A DNA stretch of 5,985 bases from Hippea sp964442345 (GCA_964442345.1 CAYTZD010000066.1:1-5985); one strand, 5' to 3'. Shown: positions 1 to 5,985, counted from the stretch's first letter. The notes: generated from the sequence alone by a model not told the origin. Numbers and translations: made by a program.

Positions 1-12
1 GGATACAGTCAT
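1..12 (-). CDS. Possible start of a further operon gene, cut by the window edge
   Basis: On the minus strand an ATG at 12-10 overlaps the dus stop codon TGA (11-9) in an ATGA arrangement, and the visible codons read Met-Thr-Val-Ser before the sequence ends. The same ATGA overlap joins rho to dus, so a translationally coupled next gene is plausible. Only four codons are visible, there is no strong Shine-Dalgarno in front, and no product can be named. The ATG may equally be chance. Confidence 0.3.
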
Positions 13-932
13 TGAACCATATCAATAATATCGAAGGCTTCGTCTAAGCTTTCTGCATGATTTATCATGTTATTGAACTTTTTTACATTGGGATAGCCTT
101 TTAGGTAAGCGTGAAAAAATTTTCTAAACTTCACAACGGCTTTATCTTTCCAGAACTCCTCCATATAAATCAGATGTCTTTTCATTATTCTCTTAATCTC
201 TTCAAGGCTTCTTTTAGAATCTTGCTTGTTTAAAAAATCCTCAAAAATATAAGGTTTTCCTATTGCTGCCTGTCCTATCATAAAAAACTCACATCCTGTC
301 AACCTTTTAACCTTCTCAAGCTTCAAAAATGAATCTATTCCACCATTTGCAACAACAGGAATCTCCAAAGCATCTCTAACCATTGCTATATGCTCATAAT
401 CAGGCTCACCTTTGAAAAATTGGTTTTTCAACCTGGCGTGTATCGTGATAAAATCAACACCCAGATCCTGAAGCTTCAAATACAAAGATATATCGTTTGG
501 TTTATCAAATCCCATACGCATCTTTACAGATATAGGTTTATCAATATTCCTTTTTAAAGCCTTTACGATTTCAAAAAGTCTATCTGGTTCTTTAAGTAGA
601 TAAGAACCAGCCTTATTTTTTAACACCTTAGGTGCGGGGCATCCAGCATTTATATCTATACAATCGCAAAATCCTTCAATCTTTTTAGCAGCAGAAACAA
701 ACAGTTCGGGATCAGATCCAAACAGTTGAATGCAATACGGCGTATCGGAAATATCCCTTTCTATCAGCTTAAAAGTCTTTTTGTTATCATAACAAAGAGC
801 ATTTACCGATATTAACTCGCTAACGGTTAAACCGCAGCCAAACTCTCTACATAACTTTCTAAACGGTTTATCCGTATAGCCAGCCATCGGCGCTAAAAAG
901 TAGGGAGACTCTATATCAAAGGGAAATCTCAT
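9..932 (-). CDS. dus: tRNA-dihydrouridine synthase, DusB-like
   Basis: This 307-residue cytoplasmic flavoenzyme is expected to reduce specific D-loop uridines of tRNA to dihydrouridine using FMN and NAD(P)H. The N-terminal two thirds form the TIM barrel. It shows the FMN-binding APMAGYTDKPFR (residues 14-25), QLFGSDP (69-75), the signature DINAGCP with catalytic Cys98, Lys137 in KMRMG, His165 and Arg167 in IHAR, and NGG at 196-198. Residues from about 240 onward form the C-terminal helical tRNA-binding domain. The length and C-terminal pattern resemble DusB more than DusA or DusC. One oddity is that the usual MIGR motif reads MIGQ, with Gln221 in place of Arg. The ATG start overlaps the rho stop (ATGA) with no strong Shine-Dalgarno, which implies coupling to rho translation. 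Which uridines it modifies cannot be told from sequence. Confidence 0.95.
   Translation of the reverse strand: MRFPFDIESPYFLAPMAGYTDKPFRKLCREFGCGLTVSELISVNALCYDNKKTFKLIERDISDTPYCIQLFGSDPELFVSAAKKIEGFCDCIDINAGCPAPKVLKNKAGSYLLKEPDRLFEIVKALKRNIDKPISVKMRMGFDKPNDISLYLKLQDLGVDFITIHARLKNQFFKGEPDYEHIAMVRDALEIPVVANGGIDSFLKLEKVKRLTGCEFFMIGQAAIGKPYIFEDFLNKQDSKRSLEEIKRIMKRHLIYMEEFWKDKAVVKFRKFFHAYLKGYPNVKKFNNMINHAESLDEAFDIIDMVQ
929..932 (-). promoter_or_regulatory. ATGA stop-start overlap coupling rho and dus
   Basis: The dus ATG (932-930) and the rho TGA (931-929) share bases. The stretch just upstream, which encodes the end of Rho, has no clear Shine-Dalgarno at normal spacing. The likely mechanism is re-initiation by ribosomes finishing rho, which would tie Dus output to Rho output. 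This is inferred from the arrangement only. Confidence 0.7.
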
Positions 933-2266
933 CCACGATTCATTGAATCCAAAAACTCTTTATTGCTCTTTGTTTTGGAGAGTTTGTCCAGCAAGAAAAG
1001 CATAGCATCAATATCGTTCATCTCAAGCAGAATCTTTCTTAAAATCCAGATTCTGTTAAGCTGATCCTTAGGCACAAGCAGTTCTTCTTTTCTTGTGCCA
1101 GAGCGTGTTATATCTATTGCAGGGAAGATCCTTCTGTCGGATAGGCCTCTGTCTAAGTGAAGCTCCATATTACCTGTGCCTTTGAACTCTTCAAAGATAA
1201 CATCATCCATTCTCGAACCTGTATCTATTAAAGCCGTTGCAATAATCGTTAGACTTCCACCATCTTCAACATTCCTTGCAGCACCGAAAAATCTCTTTGG
1301 CTTTTGAAGTGCATTTGAGTCAAGTCCGCCACTTAAAACCTTACCAGACGGCGGTATGACAGAGTTGTAAGCCCTTGCAAGTCTTGTAATAGAATCAAGC
1401 AGAATCAAAACATCATAACCCTGTTCAACAAGCCTTTTTGCCCTTTCAAGCACAATCTCTGCCACCTGTATATGGTGTTCTGGAGATTCATCAAATGTTG
1501 AACTTATCACTTCTGCCTGGACAGACCTTTTCATATCCGTAACTTCTTCGGGTCTTTCATCAATTAAAAGCACAATGATTATTATTTCAGGGTGATTTTT
1601 CGTGATGCTGTTTGCTATATTCTGAAGCAGCATCGTTTTACCCGTTCTTGGTGGAGCAACAATCAATCCACGCTGACCCTTGCCAATAGGTGTTATTAGA
1701 TCCATAACGCGAGACGATAGATTATCCGGCGTCGTCTCAAGCTTTATGCGTTCCATCGGATACAAAGGTGTCAAATCGTCGAAGTTCTTTCTCTTTGTTG
1801 CTTCTTCTGGTGGTTTGTAGTTTATCTGTTCAATCTTTAGAAGGGCATAGTATTTCTCGTTCTCTTTCGGTGCTCGAACCTGACCGTAAACATAATCACC
1901 TGTTTTCAATCCAAATTTCTTTATCTGACTTGGAGAGACATATATATCGTTATGTCCCGCCAAATAGTTGTTATTAACAGACCTTAAAAAGCCAAATCCA
2001 TCTGGCAAAATCTCCAATACGCCTTCGCCTTTCATCAAACTAACAAGCTGCGGCTTGTTCTCTTCATTCTCTTTGGTTTTTGTTTCAGGCTGATTCTTTA
2101 AAGGAAGTTCCTGCTGCTTGTTTTGATTTTTTGCTTCCATTCTTCTTAAAATCTCCTCTATAAGATCATTTTTTCTTTTTATCGTCGTTGGGATACCCAA
2201 ACCCTTTCCAATCTCCACAAGCTCTACCAGCTTCTTTTTTGTCAGAGTTTCCCTATCAAAATGCAT
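929..2266 (-). CDS. rho: Transcription termination factor Rho
   Basis: Rho is the hexameric RNA-dependent ATPase that loads on nascent untranslated RNA and releases RNA polymerase. The 445 residues contain an N-terminal Rho_N helical domain (about 5-45), a Lys/Glu/Gln-rich linker (about 45-76), the OB-fold primary RNA site with GFGF (90-93) and YVSPSQI (109-115), and a RecA-type ATPase from about 165. Visible catalytic parts are Walker A PPRTGKT with Lys210, Glu237 in the DERPEE segment, Walker B Asp291 in LLDSITRLARAYN, the Q-loop around PPSGKVLSGG (305-314), the R-loop FKGTGN (361-366) and the arginine finger Arg392 in RSGTRKEE. It is about 26 residues longer than E. coli Rho (419), almost all in the linker. 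The ATG start is supported by a strong Shine-Dalgarno. It lies 35 nt after the plc-like gene and overlaps dus. No long autoregulatory leader like that of E. coli rho is present. Confidence 0.99.
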   Translation of the reverse strand: MHFDRETLTKKKLVELVEIGKGLGIPTTIKRKNDLIEEILRRMEAKNQNKQQELPLKNQPETKTKENEENKPQLVSLMKGEGVLEILPDGFGFLRSVNNNYLAGHNDIYVSPSQIKKFGLKTGDYVYGQVRAPKENEKYYALLKIEQINYKPPEEATKRKNFDDLTPLYPMERIKLETTPDNLSSRVMDLITPIGKGQRGLIVAPPRTGKTMLLQNIANSITKNHPEIIIIVLLIDERPEEVTDMKRSVQAEVISSTFDESPEHHIQVAEIVLERAKRLVEQGYDVLILLDSITRLARAYNSVIPPSGKVLSGGLDSNALQKPKRFFGAARNVEDGGSLTIIATALIDTGSRMDDVIFEEFKGTGNMELHLDRGLSDRRIFPAIDITRSGTRKEELLVPKDQLNRIWILRKILLEMNDIDAMLFLLDKLSKTKSNKEFLDSMNRG

Positions 2267-2270
2267 AAAA

Positions 2271-2282
2271 CCTTCTCTCCTT
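2271..2282 (-). promoter_or_regulatory. Shine-Dalgarno of rho
   Basis: The minus strand reads AAGGAGAGAAGG just before the rho ATG. The AAGGAG core lies 10 nt from the start codon, and a second purine-rich AGAAGG lies 4 nt away. This decides the rho start. It also shows that the organism uses Shine-Dalgarno initiation, which makes its absence before the plc-like and helicase genes notable. Confidence 0.85.
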
Positions 2283-2301
2283 TTTTATGTTCCTTTTTAA
2301 T

Positions 2302-3039
2302 TTATTCGCTAACTGCTTCCAAATTTAAGACGGGGGAATTCTCGCCTTTTAAAAGAACATCTACTGCAAATTTTTCAGACAATTTAACATAATCTGTTAT
2401 CGTTGAGACATCAACTGCGAAAAAGTCCATCAGCTTAGGGTTAAAAAGCACTCTTTTAAAACTTTTTCTGCTTGCAGAAACCGTCGCCACACTTTTAAAA
2501 ATCAACTTACTAACTGTGAAGCTAAATAAGACACTATCCACCCTGTTTTTGAATCGCCCATCTAAATCGGCATTATACCTTGATAATGTCTTTTTTGCAA
2601 GTTCTTTGTATGAGACATCACTCAAAGAATCGGCAATAAGTTCAATATATGCATGCTTTACACCCTTAAACTTATCATCAAACCCTTTCACTATTATACC
2701 ATGAGCAACAGCATCAGCAGCAAGATGGGTCAGATAACCATAAGCAAAGGCTTTTTCTCTTTCGTCTCTTGACTTATTTAGCAAGTCAAAACCAACTTCC
2801 CAATTATGCGAGTGCCTGTTTTTAGAAGATAGATTTTTACCTATTATGAAATCTGGCGCTAACGAACCATAGAGATACTCACTTAAATTGGCAAACAGAA
2901 GCATCTTCAGATAATCTGGAAGCTCTCCTATGATATTTAACGATACACCAAGATGAACGGAAGGCCCCCATGCAAAACTTACATCTGGGATTATAACAAC
3001 AAAAAACACGACAAGTGCGATAATCAGTGCAGACATCAT
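2302..3039 (-). CDS. Exported zinc-dependent phospholipase C-like protein
   Basis: The 245-residue precursor matches the zinc-dependent phospholipase C fold (Zn_dep_PLPC). Residues 1-23 look like a signal peptide with a long hydrophobic core ending Ser-Phe-Ala. Cleavage there would leave Trp24 as the mature N-terminus, as in Bacillus cereus PLC, where Trp1 binds zinc. The other ligands of that enzyme have candidates in order: His29, Asp63, His76 or His78, His105, Asp109, His113, His129 and Glu133. The spacings HxxxD (105-109) and HxxxE (129-133) agree with the B. cereus enzyme. The mature length of about 222 is close to the family's 245. It probably acts outside the cytoplasmic membrane. Phospholipid hydrolysis is inferred, and many bacterial members have no known substrate. 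It starts ATG-ATG with no Shine-Dalgarno and an in-frame stop closely upstream, so no longer start exists. It appears to be the first gene of the rho operon. Confidence 0.85.
   Translation of the reverse strand: MMSALIIALVVFFVVIIPDVSFAWGPSVHLGVSLNIIGELPDYLKMLLFANLSEYLYGSLAPDFIIGKNLSSKNRHSHNWEVGFDLLNKSRDEREKAFAYGYLTHLAADAVAHGIIVKGFDDKFKGVKHAYIELIADSLSDVSYKELAKKTLSRYNADLDGRFKNRVDSVLFSFTVSKLIFKSVATVSASRKSFKRVLFNPKLMDFFAVDVSTITDYVKLSEKFAVDVLLKGENSPVLNLEAVSE
2968..3039 (-). other. Predicted signal peptide of the PLC-like protein
   Basis: Residues 1-24 begin Met-Met-Ser and then run through a strongly hydrophobic Leu/Ile/Val/Phe segment to Asp-Val-Ser-Phe-Ala before Trp24. The Ala at -1 and Ser at -3 fit signal peptidase I. 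There is no lipobox cysteine. The positively charged n-region is missing (no Lys or Arg before the hydrophobic core), which is slightly atypical. Uncleaved anchoring in the membrane is the alternative. Confidence 0.7.
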
Positions 3040-3043
3040 CTTT

Positions 3044-3073
3044 ATAATACAACCATTTTTTTAAAAAAGTCAA
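3044..3073 (-). promoter_or_regulatory. Sigma70-like promoter for plc-like/rho/dus operon
   Basis: The minus strand has TTGACT (3073-3068, five of six bases of the -35 consensus), an 18-nt spacer made largely of T and A tracts, and TATTAT (3049-3044, five of six of the -10 consensus). A start about 7 nt downstream falls near 3037, on the ATG-ATG of the plc-like gene. The transcript could therefore begin at or next to the start codon. Assigned by eye, without experimental support. Confidence 0.6.
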
Positions 3074-3082
3074 ATAAAATCG

Positions 3083-3110
3083 TTGAAAAAAGCTAAAATT
3101 ATGATATTAA
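3083..3110 (+). promoter_or_regulatory. Sigma70-like promoter for the helicase gene
   Basis: TTGAAA (3083-3088) is followed after 16 nt by TATTAA (3105-3110). An alternative -10 is TATGAT (3100-3105, five of six bases), but it has no good -35 at normal distance. Either choice puts the transcription start about 3-8 nt before the ATG at 3120. No Shine-Dalgarno precedes that ATG, so a leaderless or near-leaderless mRNA is likely. Its -35 box lies only 9 nt from that of the divergent promoter. Confidence 0.45.
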
Positions 3111-3119
3111 AGTCCAGCC

Positions 3120-5027
3120 ATGATAAGATTTAACTCATTCGACGATTATAAAACCCACTTTCTTAAGCTTATAGAGCTTGAAAGAAAGGCAGAAAAAGAG
3201 TTCCATTTAGAAGAGATAAGGCATCTAACGGCAAAACAGAGACAGTCTCGCGGCAGGGCTCTTTTAAATCTCAAAGGAAAACTCATCGGCAGATTTTTAG
3301 ATTACTTAATATACAGATTTTCAGCAAAAGAAGAAAAAGAGCATCAGATAAAGGTTGGCGATATTGTCTTAATCTCAAAGGGCGAACCATTGAAATTCTC
3401 CCAAGAAGCAACCGTTAGTGCAGCCGCAAAAAAATACATTGATGTTATGGTTAAACAGAAGCTGTTTAAGTCCAAGCATTACAGGATTGACTTATTTGTT
3501 AGCGATATAACCTTCAAGCGTATGAAAAATGCCATCTTAAATATAGAAAATAGCGAATTTGACCCAGAAATCATACTCGGAATAAAAAGTCCGCAAATCA
3601 AAGATTCGACCGAAAAATCTGAAAAACTCAACCAATCACAGAATGAAGCGTTAAAAAAGGCAAAGGAATCAGAATTATTCTTAATTCATGGTCCACCTGG
3701 AACGGGAAAAACGACAACGCTTGCAGAAGTTATAAAAGCAAATTTAGGCAAAAAGATACTGGTTGCAGCAGACAGTAATGTTGCAATAGACAATCTCCTT
3801 GAGAAGTTTAAAGATAGAAAGGTTGTAAGAATAGGACACCCTGCAAAGATAGAAGATGATCTTCTAAACCTATCACTCGATGTTGCAATACGCCAAGATG
3901 CACGATACATCCAGATAGAAAAAATGATAAACGATATAGACAAGATGAAAGAAAGAAGGGATAAAGCCTTTAAAAAACCGACACCAGCAACAAGGAGAGG
4001 ACTTTCAAACGATGAAATTTTGACGCTTGCATCCCAAAATAGATCAAAAAGAGGACTTAAAGCATCAAAAATCAAACAGATGGCAGGCTGGATTGAGATG
4101 TCTGCCAAAATAGCAAATCTGTATGAGCAGAAAGAGAATCTGCTTAGAAAGATAATCTACGAACAGATAGATAATGCAGAAATCGTATTTGCAACAAACT
4201 CAGCAGCAGGCAGCGAATTTTTAGAAAACTTCAAATTTGATGTTGTATTTATAGACGAAGCCGCACAAGCAATAGAACCATCGGCACTTATCCCATTAAC
4301 AAAAGGCAAAAGGGTAATAATGGCAGGAGACCATAAACAACTTCCGCCCACAATCCTATCAGAAAAGGCAAAAAGATTGTCTTTTAGTCTATTTGAGAGA
4401 TTCAGCAAGCTTTATCCACAAGCAACCCAGATGCTGACGATACAATACAGAATGAACGAGAAGATAAACAAGTTTCCAAGCTGTGAGTTTTACAACTGCA
4501 ATGTAATTTCTGATGAATCGGTAAAAGATATTAAGCTTAGCGATATAGCGTCTCCCACTGAGTTTATCGGTTTTGACGAACCTGTTGTATTCTTTGATAC
4601 GATGGGCAAGTTTCTTGAACAGAACAAAAAAGGGAGCTTTTCAAAGTTTAATCCGCTTGAAGCAGAGTTTGTAAAAAAGCTAACAGACGAACTGAAAAAA
4701 TCAGGCCTAAGAAACGAAGCAGTTGGCGTTATAACACCATATAAAGACCACGAAGAATACTTAAAAAGAATCATACCTGACATAGAGATAAAATCGATTG
4801 ATGGATTTCAAGGAAGAGAAAAGGAAGTGATTATACTTAGCCTTGTCAGAGCAAACGACGAAGAAGAGATAGGCTTTCTAAAGGATAAAAGGAGATTAAA
4901 TGTGGCTTTAACGCGAGCAAAAAGAAAGCTTATTGTTGTTGGTGATGCAAAAACGCTTATTACAAACAGAATATATGCTGACTTTTTAGATTATGTTCAC
5001 GAAAATGGCCTTTATGTTAAAGTATAA
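3120..5027 (+). CDS. IGHMBP2-type superfamily 1B DNA/RNA helicase
   Basis: This 635-residue protein matches the Upf1/IGHMBP2-like SF1 helicase family found in archaea, eukaryotes and some bacteria (TIGR00376 type). The N-terminal helical segment (about 8-60) and a beta-barrel-like region (about 75-130) precede the motor. Motor motifs are the Q motif NQSQ (171-174), Walker A GPPGTGKTT (191-199), motif Ia ADSNVAIDNLL (217-227), motif II DEAA (379-382), motif III GDHKQLPPT (403-411), motif IV QYRM (442-445), motif V IDGFQGREKEVIILS (560-574) and motif VI NVALTRAKRKL (594-604). Between Ia and II lies a charged helical insertion (about 255-345), matching the stalk domain of Upf1-like enzymes. All catalytic motifs are intact. 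It should unwind nucleic acid with ATP, but the bacterial role and substrate are unknown. The ATG start has an in-frame TAA four codons upstream and no Shine-Dalgarno. Its 3' end overlaps mnmA by 11 nt. Confidence 0.93.
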   Translation: MIRFNSFDDYKTHFLKLIELERKAEKEFHLEEIRHLTAKQRQSRGRALLNLKGKLIGRFLDYLIYRFSAKEEKEHQIKVGDIVLISKGEPLKFSQEATVSAAAKKYIDVMVKQKLFKSKHYRIDLFVSDITFKRMKNAILNIENSEFDPEIILGIKSPQIKDSTEKSEKLNQSQNEALKKAKESELFLIHGPPGTGKTTTLAEVIKANLGKKILVAADSNVAIDNLLEKFKDRKVVRIGHPAKIEDDLLNLSLDVAIRQDARYIQIEKMINDIDKMKERRDKAFKKPTPATRRGLSNDEILTLASQNRSKRGLKASKIKQMAGWIEMSAKIANLYEQKENLLRKIIYEQIDNAEIVFATNSAAGSEFLENFKFDVVFIDEAAQAIEPSALIPLTKGKRVIMAGDHKQLPPTILSEKAKRLSFSLFERFSKLYPQATQMLTIQYRMNEKINKFPSCEFYNCNVISDESVKDIKLSDIASPTEFIGFDEPVVFFDTMGKFLEQNKKGSFSKFNPLEAEFVKKLTDELKKSGLRNEAVGVITPYKDHEEYLKRIIPDIEIKSIDGFQGREKEVIILSLVRANDEEEIGFLKDKRRLNVALTRAKRKLIVVGDAKTLITNRIYADFLDYVHENGLYVKV

Positions 5028-5029
5028 CA
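5015..5029. repeat. Short palindrome over the two convergent stop codons
   Basis: TGTTA (5015-5019) and TAACA (5025-5029) are a perfect 5-bp inverted repeat around AAGTA. The left arm contains the mnmA stop (TAA on the minus strand, 5019-5017) and the right arm begins with the helicase stop (TAA, 5025-5027). The stem is short and A+T-rich and is not followed by a U-tract, so it is too weak for an intrinsic terminator by itself. Confidence 0.4.
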
Positions 5030-5985
5030 CCAGCCATAACAACTGCGTCTTTATAATAGATAGCTGCTATCTGACCAGGCGTTGGTGCAAATTGCGGTTC
5101 TTTAAATGTTATGTGTAAAATACTTTTTTTTAGTTTAACCGTGCAGTCAGCTTCGTCCATCTTTGACCTAAGCTTTGCCTTTGCTTTAAATTCAAACGAT
5201 GGCAGATAGACAAGGTTAATCAGCTTGGCTTTTAGGCTTCTTTTAAACATCTCGCTTTTTGTTGCAAGATGAATATCAAAGTTCTTTGGGTCAATCTTTT
5301 TAACATACAAAGCTTCTTTATAAGGAATTCTTAAGCCTTTTCTCTGACCTATTGTATAATTAAAGATACCGTTGTGTTTCTTTATTCTTTTTCCGTTTAA
5401 GATAAAATAGCCTTCTCTGTCAGGATACAGCTTCTCTAAATAATTCCTATAATCACCATCTATAAAACAGACATCAAAGCTTTCTTTCTTTTCTGCAGCT
5501 GGAAGGTTTAACTGCCTTGCTATCTCTCTTATCTTGCTTTTTTCCATATTACCCAAAGGGAAGATGGTCTTTTCTATTTGCGATGGTTTTAGAAGTGCAA
5601 GAAAATAGGATTGATCTTTTGTTGAACTTGATTTTGCTATCACCTTCTTACCGTCAATATCTTTAATTCTTGCATAATGGCCTGTTGCAACAAGATCACA
5701 GTTTAGAACTTTTGCCTTCTCATACAAAAACTTAAACTTTACCTTTCTGTTGCAAAACAGACACGGACTTGGTGTTTTTGCGTTCATATAGCTTTCAAAG
5801 AAGTAATCAATAATCGTCTTTTTAAAGTAACCTGAATAATCAAAACTGTGCCATTCTATATTAAGCTTTTCTGCAATCATTTTGGCATCCTGGATAGATG
5901 TATCGTTCTTATATAACTTAAATGTTATACCAACAACTTCGTATCCTTCTTTCTTCAGGATATAAGCAGCAGAAGCAGAATCAAC
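5017..5985 (-). CDS. mnmA: tRNA 2-thiouridylase MnmA, N-terminus outside window
   Basis: MnmA adenylates and thiolates U34 of tRNA-Lys, -Glu and -Gln to give 2-thiouridine, with sulfur delivered by a relay or a cysteine desulfurase. The frame is open to the window edge and shows 322 residues. It begins inside the PP-loop: the visible Val-Asp-Ser is the end of SGGVDS, so roughly 10-15 residues are missing. Numbering from the first visible residue, PSPCLFCNRKVKF holds Cys75 and Cys78, with Cys78 matching the E. coli catalytic Cys102. ATGHYAR is at 100-106, KDQSYFL at 123-129, and DVCFI has Cys173 matching E. coli Cys199. TIGQRKGL (211-218) and the C-terminal TPGQ (302-305) complete the family pattern. 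The internal Met encoded at 5880-5878 is not the start, because homology continues upstream. The gene converges on the helicase, and its own promoter is not visible. Confidence 0.96.
   Translation of the reverse strand, partial: VDSASAAYILKKEGYEVVGITFKLYKNDTSIQDAKMIAEKLNIEWHSFDYSGYFKKTIIDYFFESYMNAKTPSPCLFCNRKVKFKFLYEKAKVLNCDLVATGHYARIKDIDGKKVIAKSSSTKDQSYFLALLKPSQIEKTIFPLGNMEKSKIREIARQLNLPAAEKKESFDVCFIDGDYRNYLEKLYPDREGYFILNGKRIKKHNGIFNYTIGQRKGLRIPYKEALYVKKIDPKNFDIHLATKSEMFKRSLKAKLINLVYLPSFEFKAKAKLRSKMDEADCTVKLKKSILHITFKEPQFAPTPGQIAAIYYKDAVVMAGVIL

Noticed and set aside
1768..1977. Plus-strand open frame opposite rho (69 codons)
   Set aside because: It lies wholly antisense within the OB-fold part of rho, has low-complexity Ser/Leu composition typical of a reversed coding strand, and resembles no family.
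2267..2301. Regulatory leader or riboswitch before rho
   Set aside because: The gap is only 35 nt and is filled by A-rich sequence and the Shine-Dalgarno, so there is no room for a structured leader.
2516..2704. Plus-strand open frame opposite the plc-like gene
   Set aside because: Antisense shadow of a well-supported gene, with no recognisable domain.
2879..3073. Cys-rich 64-codon minus-strand frame overlapping the start of the plc-like gene
   Set aside because: It is frame-shifted relative to the signal peptide and zinc-site region of the plc-like gene. The cysteines do not form a spaced metal motif, and the apparent start lies upstream of the predicted transcription start.
3686..4783. 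Three minus-strand open frames (3686-4108, 4157-4408, 4490-4783) opposite the helicase
   Set aside because: All are antisense to intact helicase motifs, have hydrophobic/Ser-rich reverse-strand composition, and lack supporting start signals.
5015..5029. Intrinsic terminator between the helicase and mnmA
   Set aside because: The inverted repeat is only 5 bp, A+T-rich, and not followed by a U-tract on either strand.
5878..5880. ATG at 5880-5878 as the start of mnmA
   Set aside because: The frame stays open to the window edge, and the upstream codons encode the end of the PP-loop and the following helix and strand, so this Met is internal.
1..5985. Defence system, mobile element or CRISPR array
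   Set aside because: No repeats of array type, transposase, integrase, nuclease or toxin-antitoxin motifs were seen. The helicase is of the IGHMBP2 type, with no nuclease or defence partner beside it.

Overview
The window is A+T-rich bacterial chromosome carrying five recognisable protein genes with almost no space between them. They are dus (minus), rho (minus), a secreted zinc-dependent phospholipase C-like gene (minus), an IGHMBP2/TIGR00376-type superfamily 1 helicase (plus), and the 3' part of mnmA (minus), which runs off the right edge. I see no rRNA, tRNA, CRISPR array, insertion sequence, phage gene or toxin-antitoxin pair. Rho plus DusB-type Dus plus MnmA identify a bacterium. The lysine-rich proteins, A+T bias and the helicase family suggest a lineage such as Desulfurellales/Hippea, Aquificota or Campylobacterota, many of them thermophilic. 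That placement is a guess from style, not a proof.

Left block (about 1-3039, all minus strand). Reading in the direction of transcription, the order is plc-like, then rho after a 35-nt gap with a strong Shine-Dalgarno, then dus overlapping rho by ATGA. A further ATGA at the end of dus suggests another coupled gene just outside the window. This looks like one operon. Its first gene makes an exported metalloenzyme-like protein, and the rest serve transcription termination and tRNA modification.

Centre (3040-3119). An 80-nt divergent spacer holds back-to-back sigma70-like promoters for the plc-rho-dus operon and for the helicase. Both predicted transcription starts fall at or within a few bases of the start codon. 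Neither gene has a usable Shine-Dalgarno, so both mRNAs may be leaderless.

Right block (3120-5985). The helicase gene converges on mnmA and the two coding regions overlap by 11 nt tail to tail. No intrinsic terminator is visible there. The shared theme of the cytoplasmic genes is RNA: Rho-dependent termination, dihydrouridine synthesis, 2-thiouridine synthesis, and a helicase whose eukaryotic relative acts on RNA, ribosomes or DNA. I do not see an obvious new multi-gene system. The points most worth checking are the complete zinc-ligand set of the exported PLC-like protein heading a rho operon, the paired leaderless divergent promoters, and an Arg-to-Gln change in a conserved FMN-site motif of Dus.
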